A stretch of 64,000 nt of DNA, taken from assembly GCA_963576725.1 (NCBI GenBank), contig OY755247.1:16494526-16558525 (forward strand). Direction: 5' to 3'. The notes below the pieces were generated by a model. That model ran no database searches. It was given only the letters and a program-made list of their open reading frames with translations, and had not been told where the DNA came from. This document shows positions 11,467-21,654 of the stretch, piece after piece. This stretch comes from Azorinus chamasolen (lineage: Eukaryota > Mollusca > Bivalvia > Cardiida > Solecurtidae). The translations under genes were made by a program, and so were the position numbers. Numbering within the stretch: position 1 is the first letter of the stretch; each line of letters starts with the position of its first letter.

Positions 11467-11813
11467 ATGGCTACCGGTGGGCGTGAAACTTCTGATTTGA
11501 ATGATGGCCAGGAAGAAGTCTTTGACTGGACATGCCACTTGTGTGAAGAAAAAGCGAAGGTGTCGAAGGCCGTAGCCTTTTGTCAAGATTGCAACAAGGG
11601 CTACTGTGGTTCATGTCTTGAAATTCACAAAATGTTTCCGGCTATGAGAAACCACGTCGTGCATAACGAGGATAATATTAGTAAATGGGGAGAATGCAAA
11701 GACACACCCGAGTCTGCCCTTCAATGTCCTGAACATAGTGGACAGATTCTATCCATGTACTGCAAGGAACATAATGCCGTATGCTGTCCAGTTTGTGTAG
11801 CACTTGACCACAA
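11467..11813 (+). CDS. B-box zinc-finger protein, exon 1
   Basis: First coding exon (residues 1-115 plus two bases) of a 551-residue cytosolic B-box protein. The ATG at 11467 is the only methionine upstream of the zinc fingers. A first B-box-like finger is seen at C23, C26, C39, C42, C47, C50, H54, H63 and H66. The second begins at C87 and H90, then C99, H102, C107, C110 and H115; spacing C-x2-H-x8-C-x2-H-x4-C-x2-C-x4-H matches B-box type 2. There is no RING finger ahead of them, unlike typical TRIM ubiquitin ligases. The exon ends in codon 116 (phase 2) before GTAAGT at 11814. The last ligand of the second finger comes from exon 2. Function is unknown beyond family analogy (scaffold or innate-immune TRIM-like proteins). 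Confidence 0.88.
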
Positions 11814-11928
11814 GTAAGTTTGTCGGGTTTTTTTTTTAAAGTTTTACTGAACCCCTTACTCCATACTCCATGAATATTACTGTAAGAAAGAACCGCGTTA
11901 CTGCAGCGATTTTATAATTGCAAGCTCT

Positions 11929-12180
11929 TTAACCCTTTACCTGATAGAAGCGACTTTTAGCGTCTTTGATTTATTCCTCCGCTGAAGAAAATAGTTCAAA
12001 TTCATACAGTCATGAACATATTGCATAATAAATATTTTCTATATCCTAGTAGGTGGTAGCTTAAAGCAGGCTGAAAGTAAAGCAGAATGCGCCTTAAGGC
12101 GCATTCTGCTTTACTTTCAACCTGCTTTAAGTGGTCATATGTCTTCAAAACTAGAAACAGGCTATTGGGTAAAGGGTTAA
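11929..12180. mobile_element. Family H TTAA hairpin element (252 bp) in B-box gene intron
   Basis: TTAACCCTTTACCTGATAG to GGGTAAAGGGTTAA. The stem at 12061-12130 is a 70-bp inverted repeat (TTAAAGCAGGCTGAAAG...CTTTCAACCTGCTTTAA) with apex GCGCCTTAAGGCGC. It is the only H copy in the window. It shares the TTAACCCTTT ends with families A, B, D, F and I but has an unrelated stem. Confidence 0.85.
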
Positions 12181-12406
12181 AAGATCACCGCAGCCTTATG
12201 TAATTCAGAAAGAAAGTAATACAGGACGCTTCTTTGGGAGCTTTCTCACTATTAATTTCGCCAAACATTTGTTACCACCAGTTTTGTCTTAAAATATTGA
12301 CGATTAAAAAGAGTTTGTTGCTGGGCTGTCTTTCAGGAAAACAGAAGTCACAAGATACCGTTCCTCACCCTTACGGAGTATCTCATATTTTTCATTCACT
12401 TGTTGA

Positions 12407-12630
12407 GTCCTTTACTCCATGAATATTCATGAAAGAAATTATGACTCCATGAACATCAATTAGAGTAATACTTAAACTGGCATATAAACGCTTACAATGT
12501 TTGACATCTGTACTATATCATAAGCAAACAGAGCAGACCCTGATCAGACGGCTCCTATAGGAGCCGTCTGATCTGGGTCTGCTATGTTTGCTAAGACGTA
12601 GAAAAGTGTATTTATGGAGTAAAGGGTTAA
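12407..12630. mobile_element. Family A hairpin element next to a splice acceptor
   Basis: The left end is decayed (GTCCTTTACTCCATGAATATTC); the right end GGAGTAAAGGGTTAA is intact. The stem at 12524-12591 is nearly perfect with apex GGCTCCTATAGGAGCC. The right end lies 24 bp before the exon 2 boundary at 12655, so the intron's branch point and pyrimidine tract lie within or just beyond the element. Confidence 0.85.
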
Positions 12631-12654
12631 TATTCTAAGACTTCATATTTACAG

Positions 12655-13963
12655 ATTATGCAGAGGAACGGCATATATTCCTACTATTGCAAAGGGTATA
12701 AAACAGAGCGACTACTTTCGTAAAACGCTTAGAGACTTAAGCAGCGCTGTATCTGATGTCGATACTGCAAGTGAGCAACTAGAAGTCGTCTTGACACTAT
12801 TGGATGACTCCAAGACAGATGCTGTTGAAGTAATAGAACATGAAGTAGGAGAAATACAAGACATCTTGGAAGGACTTGGGACAAAAGCTAAATCTGATTT
12901 AGATGACTTGCATAAGGCTACAGAGGATGAGACAAGATCAGATTTAGGTAAATGTCTTGATGTTCGAAACGAACTAGAAGTGTTCAAACAGAAGTTAGAT
13001 GTTGGAGATAACGTTAGTGAAGAAACATTATTTGTCACAACTAAAATGGCTGAAAAGAAAATTTCAGAGAGCAAGGTAGTTATTCAGTCATTATCAGATT
13101 TGAAAGCCAAAACAGTAAACCTAAATCCTGACTCGGCCCTGAAGACCGTCAGGGAAATACGAGCTGTGACCAACAAAGGTGGACTTTACAAAGTACAACA
13201 TGAATATAGTTGTAATGTGAAATCCAAAAAAGATAAATCAACTGTTGTAATTACCGGTATGTATCAGTTACCGGATGGCAATATCATATTGTCTGACCAG
13301 CATAACTATGCACTGAAGCGACTAGATAATGATTGCAAAATGACACATCGCTGTGCACTGCCCGGCAGGCCAAGTCAAATATGTCAAACTGGACAAGCAG
13401 ATTCGTTGGAGATTATTGTGGCTCTGCTAGATGGAAGTCTGCAATACGTATCTGTTAAAGAAGGGATTAAACTTACAAACTCAATTAGAATGCAGCATGC
13501 ATGCAATGGCCTGGTGTATCACAACGACAGATTTTACATATCGGATTCCTCAAATCGAGTATATATCTATACAAGTGCATTTCATCTAATAAAGCGAGTA
13601 CAACAAGATGTCCATGGACACACTATATTGTCTTGTCCCCAAGACTTGTCACTGAGACTTGATCATAACACTGACCACATTCTGATCGCAGATGAAGAAA
13701 GGGGAGTTGTTGTCATAAATCAAGATGGAGACCATATTTTCAATGTACACCATACTGCTATGAGAGGTTGTTTTAAAGTTTGTTCGGACCAAAACGGAAA
13801 CATGTTCACTCTGCAAGGTGGCACAATTGAACAATTTATTCAGAATGGGACTACAGCAATCGGTACCGTTACCAAAGAAGCCAAACAAATGCTCTTCGAT
13901 GGACAGACACAAAGATTATTTGTTTTTACATGTGATAGTCGTCTTAAAATATTTAAACTTTGA
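12655..13963 (+). CDS. B-box zinc-finger protein, exon 2
   Basis: The second and last exon (residues 116-551) starts after CATATTTACAG. Its first base completes Lys116, and the frame reads LCRG, supplying C118 as the final ligand of the second B-box; this confirms the splice. Residues from about 135 to 260 are charged and heptad-like (a coiled coil expected for TRIM-type dimers). From about 275 the protein is rich in beta-propeller-like motifs (QLPDGNIILSDQHN, IADEERGVVVINQDG, FDGQTQRLFVF), as in NHL or WD-like tails of mollusc B-box proteins. The stop is at 13961-13963. Both halves read without frameshift or stop, so the gene looks functional. No polyadenylation signal was confidently placed before the next element at 14073. 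Confidence 0.88.
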
Positions 13964-14072
13964 CACAGTATCTATCTGTATCGAATGAGCCGTAACCATT
14001 TTCCTATCTGATATTCATGTAAGAAATAATGATATTATGAATATTAATGAGCTGGCCTATTTTAAAGCATTA

Positions 14073-14583
14073 TTAACCCCTTCCCTAATGAATATTCATA
14101 TAGGAAATAATGACGTCATAAATATTATTAAGATCATTTTTATTATGGCTTATGAACACATGCCATTTTGGCTCAGGAAGAACCTGTAGAATCAGATCTA
14201 TATTGCACCATTAGCAAACAGAGCAGATCCTGATCAGACGGCTCCTATAGAAGCCGGCTGATCTGGGTCTACTCTGTTTGCAGATGCCTCAAAATGCGCT
14301 TACATATATTAGACCATAAGCAAACAGAGCAGACCGTGATACAGTCCAAAAACTTTAGACATCCGCGTGCTTTTTTCTCATCGGTATATTATCATGCAAG
14401 CTACGTCTAAACATAATGCTTTATATTCGGAAAATCAAAACACTAAAAACGAGCATACGCGGGGACGCGGGGTATTTTTTGAAGGACGAACCCTGATAAG
14501 ACGGCTCCTATAGGAGCCGTCTGATCTGGGTATACTCTGTTTGCAGATGCGTCAAAATGCGCTTACATAATGGAAAGGGTTAA
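14073..14583. mobile_element. Family A composite with two hairpins and a 148-bp insert
   Basis: TTAACCCCTTCCC at 14073 and GGAAAGGGTTAA at 14583 bound two successive family A stems. The first (14214-14281) is whole. The second starts at 14318 (GCAAACAGAGCAGACCGTGAT) and is cut at 14341 by about 148 bp, resuming at about 14489 as CCCTGATAAGACGGC with apex GGCTCCTATAGGAGCC. The cut segment begins CAGTCCAAAAACT and ends TTTTTTGAAGGAC, a weak inverted repeat, so it may itself be a small element. Confidence 0.75.
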
Positions 14584-14635
14584 CAAAGGAATTTGTGACT
14601 GTGGCAGAGGGTATAGGAACATATCTATACAACAA

Positions 14636-14733
14636 CATAAACAAACAGCGCAGACACTGATCAGGAGGTTCCTATCTGGGTCTACTCTGTTTGCAAAGAT
14701 GTAGATAGGCTTATATATGGAGTAAAATGTTAA
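14636..14733. mobile_element. Family A remnant
   Basis: ATAAACAAACAGCGCAGACACTGATCAG, TCCTATCTGGGTCTACTCTGTTTGCAAAG (read in parts) and a decayed end GGAGTAAAATGTTAAT; the stem apex is deleted. Confidence 0.6.
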
Positions 14734-15383
14734 TTCTCCGAGGCCAAAAACTCTCCCTACAAAACATTGCATGATGTACGTTTTCACAATTTATAATCCT
14801 AACGCAATGATAACGAATAAAATGTCTAACTTACGTTTAGTGAAATATCCATTAACCAACTCCATAATCCAAGTATGTGATATAAAACTTCTCTCAGATG
14901 AATGGAATACGTGTGGTGTACCCTCTTTTTCAGAGACGATGGAAAAGTCTCCGTGTTTTTGTTTACAAAGTTACACCCAGAGTGTGATAAATGAGTTGAA
15001 ATCCGTGGACATGTATGTGTATTCAGAGTTTTGACAAGTAATATGAGACAGTCATTGTACTTTCACGTGCACGGTCTCTCACAGTAAGCACGTGCGTCCT
15101 TCTTTTACGATAGTTTTATGATCTACGTAAATGTATAAACATCACACTGGTCGAAAAATATTTAATTTTCCTCTAATTTACAACAGTGTAGACGTCAATG
15201 TATATAATCCGTAGCCCATACTTGCTTCACGTTGCTTAGTATTAGATCCAAGCTGTATTGCAAATATGAATAAACAATATTATCTCCAATGTAACCTGTC
15301 AAGAGTTGCCCCCCTTACACAGTAACAACCCCCCTCCATACCGGACGTTCAAGTTGGTTCAATATACGTGTTGGAGACAATAC
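14734..15383. other. No supported feature
   Basis: This stretch holds an 87-codon open frame at 14771-15034, with no domain, signal peptide or splice support that I can see, and AT-rich unique-looking sequence. I see no gene. Confidence 0.5.
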
Positions 15384-15452
15384 AGGCTTAATGCAGGCTG
15401 AAAGTCCCAAAGGAGCTCTCTGCATGACTTTCATCCCGTATTTAGCAACACC
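15384..15452. mobile_element. Family E remnant
   Basis: GGCTTAATGCAGGCTGAAAG and CTGCATGACTTTCATCCCG form a shortened stem around CCAAAGGAGC. Confidence 0.45.
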
Positions 15453-15671
15453 TGCCTAAAAGTATCTAATATACTTTTGATAATATGAACTTATTATTAG
15501 AAATAATTCTGAGAAATAAGCCACTATATGTATATGGGTGTGATAATTATTGCGTACATTACATTACACGGGTAGCTTGAGGAATTACTGAACAATTGTG
15601 CAACATCGCCCTTTATTATTCTGTTTTTCACAATGAAGTAAATATTCCAAAATAGGGAATTAATATAATAC

Positions 15672-15930
15672 ATAAATACTTAAACTGCTCTGATCTAATA
15701 TTTCGACCACTAAGGGCCTTTGTCAAAGATTATCATGTCAAAATACACGTCACATTTTTGTTACATGCATTCAGCCATAAAATCAAAGAGAATAATCTTT
15801 ATTACACATTTCTCTTTGATTTTATGGCTGAATGCATGTAACAAAAATGTGACGTGTATTTTGACATGATAATCTTTGACAAAGGCCCTTAGTGGTCGAA
15901 ATATTAGATCAGAGCAGTTTAAGTATTTAT
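15672..15930. repeat. Perfect 259-bp palindrome, 121-bp arms
   Basis: Arm 15672-15792 and arm 15810-15930 are exact reverse complements by eye over all 121 positions, separated by a 17-bp spacer (TAATCTTTATTACACAT). The arm starts ATAAATACTTAAACTGCTCT. The left approach (ATTCCAAAATAGGGAATTAA) recurs at about 33516, where no palindrome follows, and the right approach (GATTATCGACTAAACCAGG) recurs at 18125. That points to a dispersed repeat that acquired a fresh inverted duplication. It has no coding potential. Confidence 0.92.
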
Positions 15931-16125
15931 ATATTCTGTTTTTGATTATCGACTAAACCAGGTAATGTTTACAAAATACACATTTATCGCTGTCAGATTA
16001 TAGTAATACAGTAAAAGTTACGTTGAGAATATCTTCATTTTTTTCTTTACACTGGTTTACCAAAATTACGTGTGTTTACAGATCTCCAGATTAGATGTGT
16101 TATATAGAACATTTCTAAGAAAAAC

Positions 16126-16203
16126 TTCATTTCTCCACCAAGCTCTATGTTGTGACCACTCTTTAGAATCGTCTCGAAGAGCATAGGGTTTCGTGGGAAA
16201 TTA
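16126..16203. mobile_element. Family G hairpin
   Basis: ATTTCTCCACCAAGCTCTAT and GCATAGGGTTTCGTGGGAAAT flank ACCACTCTTTAGAATCGTCT. The right arm is shortened. Confidence 0.6.
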
Positions 16204-16387
16204 GCGATTTTAGTACTTAAGTGCGCACATTTGTCTGTGTGTACACACGTTATCATGATCGTTTTTTCACGACCATTACGGAAACGCAGATCATGAAAAA
16301 CTGTTATAATATGACAAGAGATAATCGTTCATGTTATACACATGGCCTAGTTAAGTCGACAATCAATAATAGGATTAGCAAGGCTGC

Positions 16388-16793
16388 TGTTGCTCATTTC
16401 TTTAATTCATTTTTCTTTCAATTCATAATTCATTCACTAATTTTATTGAACATTGGCTTTTTAAAACAAGTAGGTGCTTAATGCAGTGCAAACGTAATGC
16501 AGAAAGCCCCTATAGGGATATTCTGCATTATTTTGAGCTGCATCAAACTAATACCTGCCTTACATACCCACAATTAGAATTATTGTTGCTCATTTCTTTA
16601 ATTATTTTTTCTTTCAATTCATAATTCATTCATTCATTCATTCATTCATTTTATTGAACATTGGCTTTTTAAAACAAGTAGGTGCTTAATACAGTGCAAC
16701 CGTAATGTAGAAAGCTCATATAGGGATATTCTGCATTATTTTTGAGCTGCGTCAAACTAATACCTGCCTTACAGACCCACACTTAGAATTATT
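16388..16793. repeat. 196-bp tandem duplication containing a family E hairpin
   Basis: GTTGCTCATTTCTTTAATT occurs at 16389 and 16585 (period 196). Each unit then has TTTATTGAACATTGGC, AAAACAAGTAGGTGCTTAAT and a family E stem (16468-16556; 16672-16770) with apex CCCTATAGGGATATTC. The second unit also has a short ATTC run (16624-16647). The unit ends at TACCTGCCTTACA. Confidence 0.8.
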
Positions 16794-16975
16794 TTTTGAT
16801 TACCGCTTAAGGCAGGTTCTACTAGATTCAAGTCTTTTATCACACTCGTATAGTGGTTCATTACATCATTTAGCGCGTTCAGAATTATGTCTATCTATCT
16901 ATAGTATCACACTTGTTATATATACATATAATGTCACAACGAAGTACTTCAGCGCACAAATGGCTATGCTGTGTT

Positions 16976-17752
16976 TATTACTCCATGGATGTTCATGAAC
17001 GAAAAAAATAACGCCATGGACATTGGCTAGATTCATTGTTATAATAGCACCAATCATCTTGCAGAGTTGTCGTTCGTTACACTCACATACACCTCTGCGA
17101 TGGGCTCATGCCAAGAATCTTGACAAAACCAATAGTTGGTGTTTGATGGTTATCTGAGTCAAAATAGCCTGAATCAAGAATAAATAGCTTTTATTTTATC
17201 ATAAAACGGGTAAGACAGTTTAATTTCAGAGCATATTTGATGACCTATTTTCATGCCGCTTTACGCTTCGAGTATTGCACAAGTGTAAACAAACAAAATG
17301 GATTGATGTCTGCTCAATATTTCGAAAACAGTTTCCACAAATTATAGATTCCGAACTTCTTATAAGGGCACTGGAATTCTGCTATTCCCCCAAAGGGCAC
17401 ACAACTTATGGGAAATCCCAGCCTTTTGCTTTTCTTCCGTTGAACTGTCAAAGAAACACACAAAGCAATTTACTTTCTGTGTTGCACGGGAGTTAGTTTT
17501 ATTTCGGACTACTTTCTGAGCCAACTACAGAGGTATATTATGTAATGTAACCGGATGTAGGAGAGTGTAATAGCATAAGAGCACAGGAATGTTTGGTCAT
17601 GGCGGAAACTGTATAATCATATTTATATCAACTGATAAGCAAACAGAGCATGCCCTGATCAGACGAACCCTACAGGAACCATCTTATCTAGGTCTACTCT
17701 GTATGCACAGCCTGGAGGTGTAGGAAGACTTATTCATGGAGTAAAGGGTCAA
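16976..17752. mobile_element. Family A element split by a 519-bp insertion
   Basis: The left flank (TTACTCCATGGATGTTCATG, GCCATGGACATTGG) stops at AATAGCA (17043-17049). AATAGCA recurs at 17569-17575, followed by the right flank and stem (17638-17705, GCAAACAGAGCATGCCCTGA). The right end GGAGTAAAGGGTCAA is slightly decayed. The repeated 7-mer may be a target duplication of the 17050-17568 insert, which has no clear terminal inverted repeat and one 73-codon open frame (17275-17496) of no recognised family. Confidence 0.55.
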
Positions 17753-17901
17753 ATATGGTCGTTTCATAAATTGTTACCTTCTGTTATATTAATGTTGTTT
17801 TGTGTTGATAAAACATTCAGTTATAAATAGACAGAGATAATTCTGAACGCTCGAAATAATTAAATGAACCACTATAGGGATATGATAAAACAATGGAATT
17901 T

Positions 17902-18045
17902 ACAGTAGAACCTGTCGTAAGCGGCCATCAAAAAAGAGGTCTAATTATTGGCCTGTAAGACTGGTGATTGCTTAATGCAGGCCAAACGCATTGCAGAAAG
18001 GTCCTATAGGAAATACTGTGTTCAATACAAATTGCTTAAGACTGG
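17902..18045. mobile_element. Family E element, left end and eroded stem
   Basis: TACAGTAGAACCTGTCGTAA and GCGGCCATCAAAAAAG form a pogo-like terminus after TA. The stem GATTGCTTAATGCAGGCC and AGAAAGGTCCTATAGGAA follows and then breaks down. It shows what the outer end of family E looks like. Confidence 0.55.
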
Positions 18046-18246
18046 TTCTATTGTACAAGTATGTTTTTTAAAATATGAATTCCTCCACAGAAATCATGCA
18101 ACAGCAACCGTGCTGATCCTTTTATTGATTATCGACTAAACCAGGTCATGTTTACAAAATAAAACATTATCGCTGTCATATTATACATGTAGTTACTGGG
18201 GACAACCAAAACTCACGTTAACCTAGGCTAAAGTATATGCAATTGA

Positions 18247-18335
18247 TGCGGTTTATAAAGCGCATGATGCGGTTTGTAAAGCGCATGATGCGGTTTATAA
18301 ACCGCATGATGCGCTTTCTAAACCGCATGATGCAT
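18247..18335. repeat. Short tandem repeat of GATGCGGTTTATAAAGCGCA type
   Basis: Four to five units of about 20 bp alternate GATGCGGTTTATAAA with GCGCAT or CCGCAT. Because the unit contains GCGCTTT and AAAGCGC the run is partly self-complementary. Confidence 0.75.
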
Positions 18336-18618
18336 TTTTGGAAAGTTATGAACCACTTAGTACGCCATAGTCCCTTGCATTTGTGCTGCATGCACGAATA
18401 GAGGAGCTTTCTGCATGACCTTCACCCTGTAGCAATATTTCCAATATCGATATTTATGCTAAATCTAACGTCTGGTTTAGAGAGATTTTACTGTAGTGAA
18501 AACCGATTCAAGTCAGGAATACATTGATGAACTTTTTTTCTTTGAACAGTTGAAATCTCAACTCAAATATACCCTCTAGCATATAGATAATTTCACGTAC
18601 AAGTTTAGAACTCAACTT

Positions 18619-18672
18619 TAACCCTTTTCTCCATGAATATTTATTAAAGAAATAATGACGTCATGGCGTGAG
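18619..18672. mobile_element. Family A left-end fragment
   Basis: TTAACCCTTTTCTCCATGAA and AATAATGACGTCATGG are a family A left terminus with no matching stem; the next element begins at 18715. Confidence 0.5.
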
Positions 18673-18714
18673 AGAAACACACTTTGAATGAAAACGGATA
18701 GATACAGTTGAACT

Positions 18715-19223
18715 TCGATATCTCGAACTCGGATAACTCAAACAAAAAGTTCACTCCTTCCAAAACTTACAACACAAAATTGCTCTAAAATGTATCGCTA
18801 CATATATATAGAAATACATGTCACAGCTTAATACAGGTCTTAAGAAATGCTGAAAACTCCTGTAGTAGCTTTCAGCATTACTTTAGACATGTATTAACCC
18901 TTTCCCTCATATTAACGACTTTAGACGACTCTGTAAAAGTCACTTTGTGAAACCAATTTGATGAATAGAGCATTTGCTCCTATAGGAGCAAATGCTCTAT
19001 TTATCACAATGGTTTCAAACTACAATATTCTAAAATTTTCCTTTTCTCTAGGTAATGCTCCTTTTCGGTAGATTTATTCAAAGAGGTTGTATCTAAAAAT
19101 AGTCTAATATGAGGTAATGGGTTTAGCTGTGAACTCGTGATCAGAAAGAGGATAACTCGAACTTCTGTTATCTCGAACTAATCTGTATAGTCCCTTGAAG
19201 TTCAAGATATCGGAGTTCAACTT
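18715..19223. mobile_element. Family C element interrupted by a family B element
   Basis: CAGTTGAACTTCGATATCTC follows TA at 18713, and GATATCGGAGTTCAAC precedes the right end. The C stem runs AGCTTAATACAGGTC to CTTTAGACATGTAT, then meets the B element at its TTAA (18894) and resumes AGCTGTGAACTC at 19126. The uninterrupted stem elsewhere reads CCTGTATTAAGCTGTG, so the B element landed exactly at TTAA. Confidence 0.85.
18894..19125. mobile_element. Family B element nested in a C stem
   Basis: TTAACCCTTTCCCTCATATT to GAGGTAATGGGTTTA (final TTAA mutated to TTTA). The stem has apex TTGCTCCTATAGGAGCAA and long arms GAATAGAGCATTTGCTCC. The insertion site proves TTAA duplication for family B. Confidence 0.88.
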
Positions 19224-19252
19224 TAATATGACTAATGCCAATGTTACTACCA

Positions 19253-19510
19253 TTTGATATATCGAACTCGGATAACTCGAACAAAAAGTTCACTCCTTCC
19301 AAAATTTACAATACAAAATTGCTCTAAAATGTATCGCTACAGATATATAGAAATACATGCCATATCTTAATACAGGTTTTAAGAAATGCTGAAAGCTCGT
19401 GTAGGAGCTTTCAGCATTACTTTAGACCTGTATTAAGTTGTGACCTCGAGACCAGAAATCTCGAACTAATCTGTATAGTCCCTTGAAGTTCGAGATATCG
19501 GAGTTCAACA
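19253..19510. mobile_element. Second family C copy, tandem to the first
   Basis: It starts TATATCGAACTCGGATAACT, lacking the outer end, and ends GATATCGGAGTTCAAC. The segment after the first copy (AATATGACTAATGCCAATGT) recurs after this copy at about 19593, so the C element plus about 40 bp of flank was duplicated in tandem. Confidence 0.8.
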
Positions 19511-19593
19511 GTTCGAGGGTGTGGTGCAAAACTATTGTAACTCCTTCACAAAGGGAAGGAGTTACAATAGTTTTGCACCAAACCCTCGAACTG
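19509..19593. repeat. 85-bp inverted repeat at the end of a C copy
   Basis: CAGTTCGAGGGTGTGGTGC at the left pairs with GCACCAAACCCTCGAACTG at the right. The 39-bp arms have one mismatch and a 7-bp loop. It sits between CAAC and GTAATATG, which are contiguous (CAACTTTAATATG) in the first C copy, so it is an insertion in the second copy. Confidence 0.8.
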
Positions 19594-20029
19594 TAATATG
19601 ACTAAAGCCAATGTTACTACAATTTGAAAAAAAGAAAGGGATGAAAAAACCTTCTTGTCCAGGTAGGCGGTAATAATAACTTTATTGTCCTCTTGTTTAA
19701 TTTGTAGTCTAGCAACATTTGGTCAAGCTGTTGCACAGTAGCTAATTAATACTGATTAGTTAAGCTAACATGTAACATAGTAGGGGCAATTTAGAAACTC
19801 GTGATAAAAGTCTTCACAAATTATTATTTTTTTTTTTGTATTTGCGCTATGTGTTAAGGAGTTACGGTGCATTGTAACAGGTGTTTAAACACAAAATAAT
19901 CATAGAAAGCATGGCGCAGAAGCAATCAGAATAGTGTTATACTGTTTAAAACAGACAAGTGTGCAACGACAAAGAATTATTGAGGACATTGTCAAAACTA
20001 GCATTCAGACAGCTCTAGTATTAACAGTC
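19594..20029. other. No supported feature
   Basis: AT-rich sequence with a T11 run near 19830 and no repeat family, ORF or RNA gene that I can support. Confidence 0.5.
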
Positions 20030-20054
20030 TCCAGCTGACACACACTTTCTCGTG

Positions 20055-20688
20055 CCTGTGCAAACAGAGTAAACTCGTGTAGTAAGCTTGTGTAGGAGCC
20101 TTCTGGTCAGGGTCTACTCTGTTTGCTTATTAACCCATTACCTCATAGGCTATTTTTAGATACCTCTTTGAATAAAACTACCGAAAAGGGGCATTAACTA
20201 GAGAAAAGGAAAATTTTAGAATGTTGTAGTTTGAAACCATTGTGTTAAATAGGAGCAAATGCTCTATTTATCACAATGGTTTCACCAAGTGACCTTTACA
20301 GAGTCGTCAAAAGTCGTCAATATGAGGGAAAGAGTTAATACATGATAGATGTTTCTGCAGTTTCTGTAAAGGTCACTTGGTGAAACCATTGTGATAAATA
20401 GAGCATTTGCTCCTATAGGAGCAAATGCTCTATTTAACACAATGGTTTCAAACTACAACATTCTAAAAGTTTCCTTTTCTCTAGTTAATGCCCCTTTTCG
20501 GTAGATTTATTCAAAGAGGTTGTATCTAAAAATAGCCTATGAGGTAATGATAGATGTTTCTGCAGTTTCAAAAAATACCAAACAATCAGTTGTACTTGTG
20601 CCATTATAAAAGTTCAGCCGATAAATACTCATGTGCCGATAAATACTCATGTTATCGAACATTCTTGGATGAACAGGGGAAGGGTTAA
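20055..20688. mobile_element. Family A element carrying two family B copies
   Basis: A family A-type stem (20059-20127, GCAAACAGAGTAAACTCG...GGTCTACTCTGTTTGC) is followed at TTAA 20130 by a reversed B element to TTAA 20338, with its stem shortened on one side. A second B stem and right flank run 20365-20549. The second B part is bracketed by ATGATAGATGTTTCTGCAGT at 20343 and 20548, a 20-bp direct repeat. The family A right end is probably GGGGAAGGGTTAA at 20688. Confidence 0.65.
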
Positions 20689-20724
20689 GCCTTACAGTGC
20701 GGGACACGAGTCACTTATCTTTCC

Positions 20725-20800
20725 TTTACACACAGTGTAGATCCAAATTAGAGGGCTACTAAAGTAGCCATTTCGTCAGTGTCTGCACTGTTGGTCATGT
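20725..20800. mobile_element. Unclassified imperfect hairpin
   Basis: CACAGTGTAGATCCAAATTAG and CAGTGTCTGCACTGTTGG flank GGGCTACTAAAGTAGCC. It resembles the A/D/F/I core but cannot be assigned. Confidence 0.45.
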
Positions 20801-20886
20801 TTAACTTTTCTCTAGAAATATCCCTAAATATTCACCATTACATTGGCCTGTTTGAGGTTTGGAATATATCTGGCTGGCATTTCATT

Positions 20887-20962
20887 TGTAAACAGCTTGG
20901 ATCCAGATGAGATGCCGAGTAACTCGGGGTTTACTCGGCGTCTCATCAGGATCCATGCTAGT
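20887..20962. mobile_element. Family F hairpin
   Basis: GTAAACAGCTTGGATCCAGATG and CATCAGGATCCATGCTAG flank GCCGAGTAAACC-type centre (GAGTAACTCGGGGTTTACTC). One arm reads GATCCAGATG, the other, toward the apex, GATCCTGATG. Confidence 0.6.
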
Positions 20963-20965
20963 TGA

Positions 20966-21377
20966 AACTCGGCCAATAGTTTCTCAAACGCTTGTACGAA
21001 TCATGAAAAGATGAAACAGATCAGAGAGGTTGGCAGACATATTTCTTTTCTCATCATGATAAGGGCTAACAGGAACATATCGAGAATAACGTCTAACAAT
21101 AACGTTGTATACAGGTATAGCGGCCAGACCCGTTCTCATAGGGGTTGAGAATAAGCTTGTTCTCTGATTGGTCAGAGTTTGAGTTCAACTTAAACTCTTG
21201 CCAATCATATATTCGAGAAAAAACTCAAACTGAAGTAAAATGTGTTGTAACCACCGGATCATGCTTGAATATAAGATAGAACTGAGAACCAAGGCACTCG
21301 GAATGATATTTTGCAATTAGTGTAGACCCAGATCATTTGCCGCGTCTGAACACAGTGTCATTAAAGGTAATAACTCT
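20966..21377. other. No supported gene; weak inverted repeat
   Basis: GAATAAGCTTGTTCTCTGATTGG and CCAATCATATATTCGAG (about 21148-21215) suggest a relative of the extra hairpin at 26958 and 60197. Nothing else is supported. Confidence 0.4.
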
Positions 21378-21650
21378 TTAACCCATTCCCTCACATTGAC
21401 GCCTTTTGATGCCTCTGTAAGTCACTTTTTTAAACTATTGTTGTAAATACAGCATTTGTTTCACTGCCCAGAGGAGCAATTTTTCTATTTATCACAATGT
21501 TTTCAAAACAAAACAATTCTGGCATTTTCCTATTTTCTAGTAAATGCTCCTTTTCAGTAGATTTAACCAATTCCCTAACAATGAAGCATTTTGATACCTC
21601 TCTAAAGGCCACTTTTAGAAACAAACTATTGTGATAAATAGAAACATTGT
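21378..21650. mobile_element. Two truncated family B elements
   Basis: TTTAACCCATTCCCTCACAT begins the first copy; its stem is broken by extra bases (AGCATTTGTTTCACTGCCC). At about 21568 TTTAACCAATTCCCTAACAA starts a second copy that stops after ATTGTGATAAATAGAAACA. Confidence 0.65.
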
Positions 21651-21654
21651 AACC

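Noticed and set aside
14771..15034. 87-codon frame as a gene
   Set aside because: No domain, signal peptide or splice support, and codon use is like AT-rich noise.
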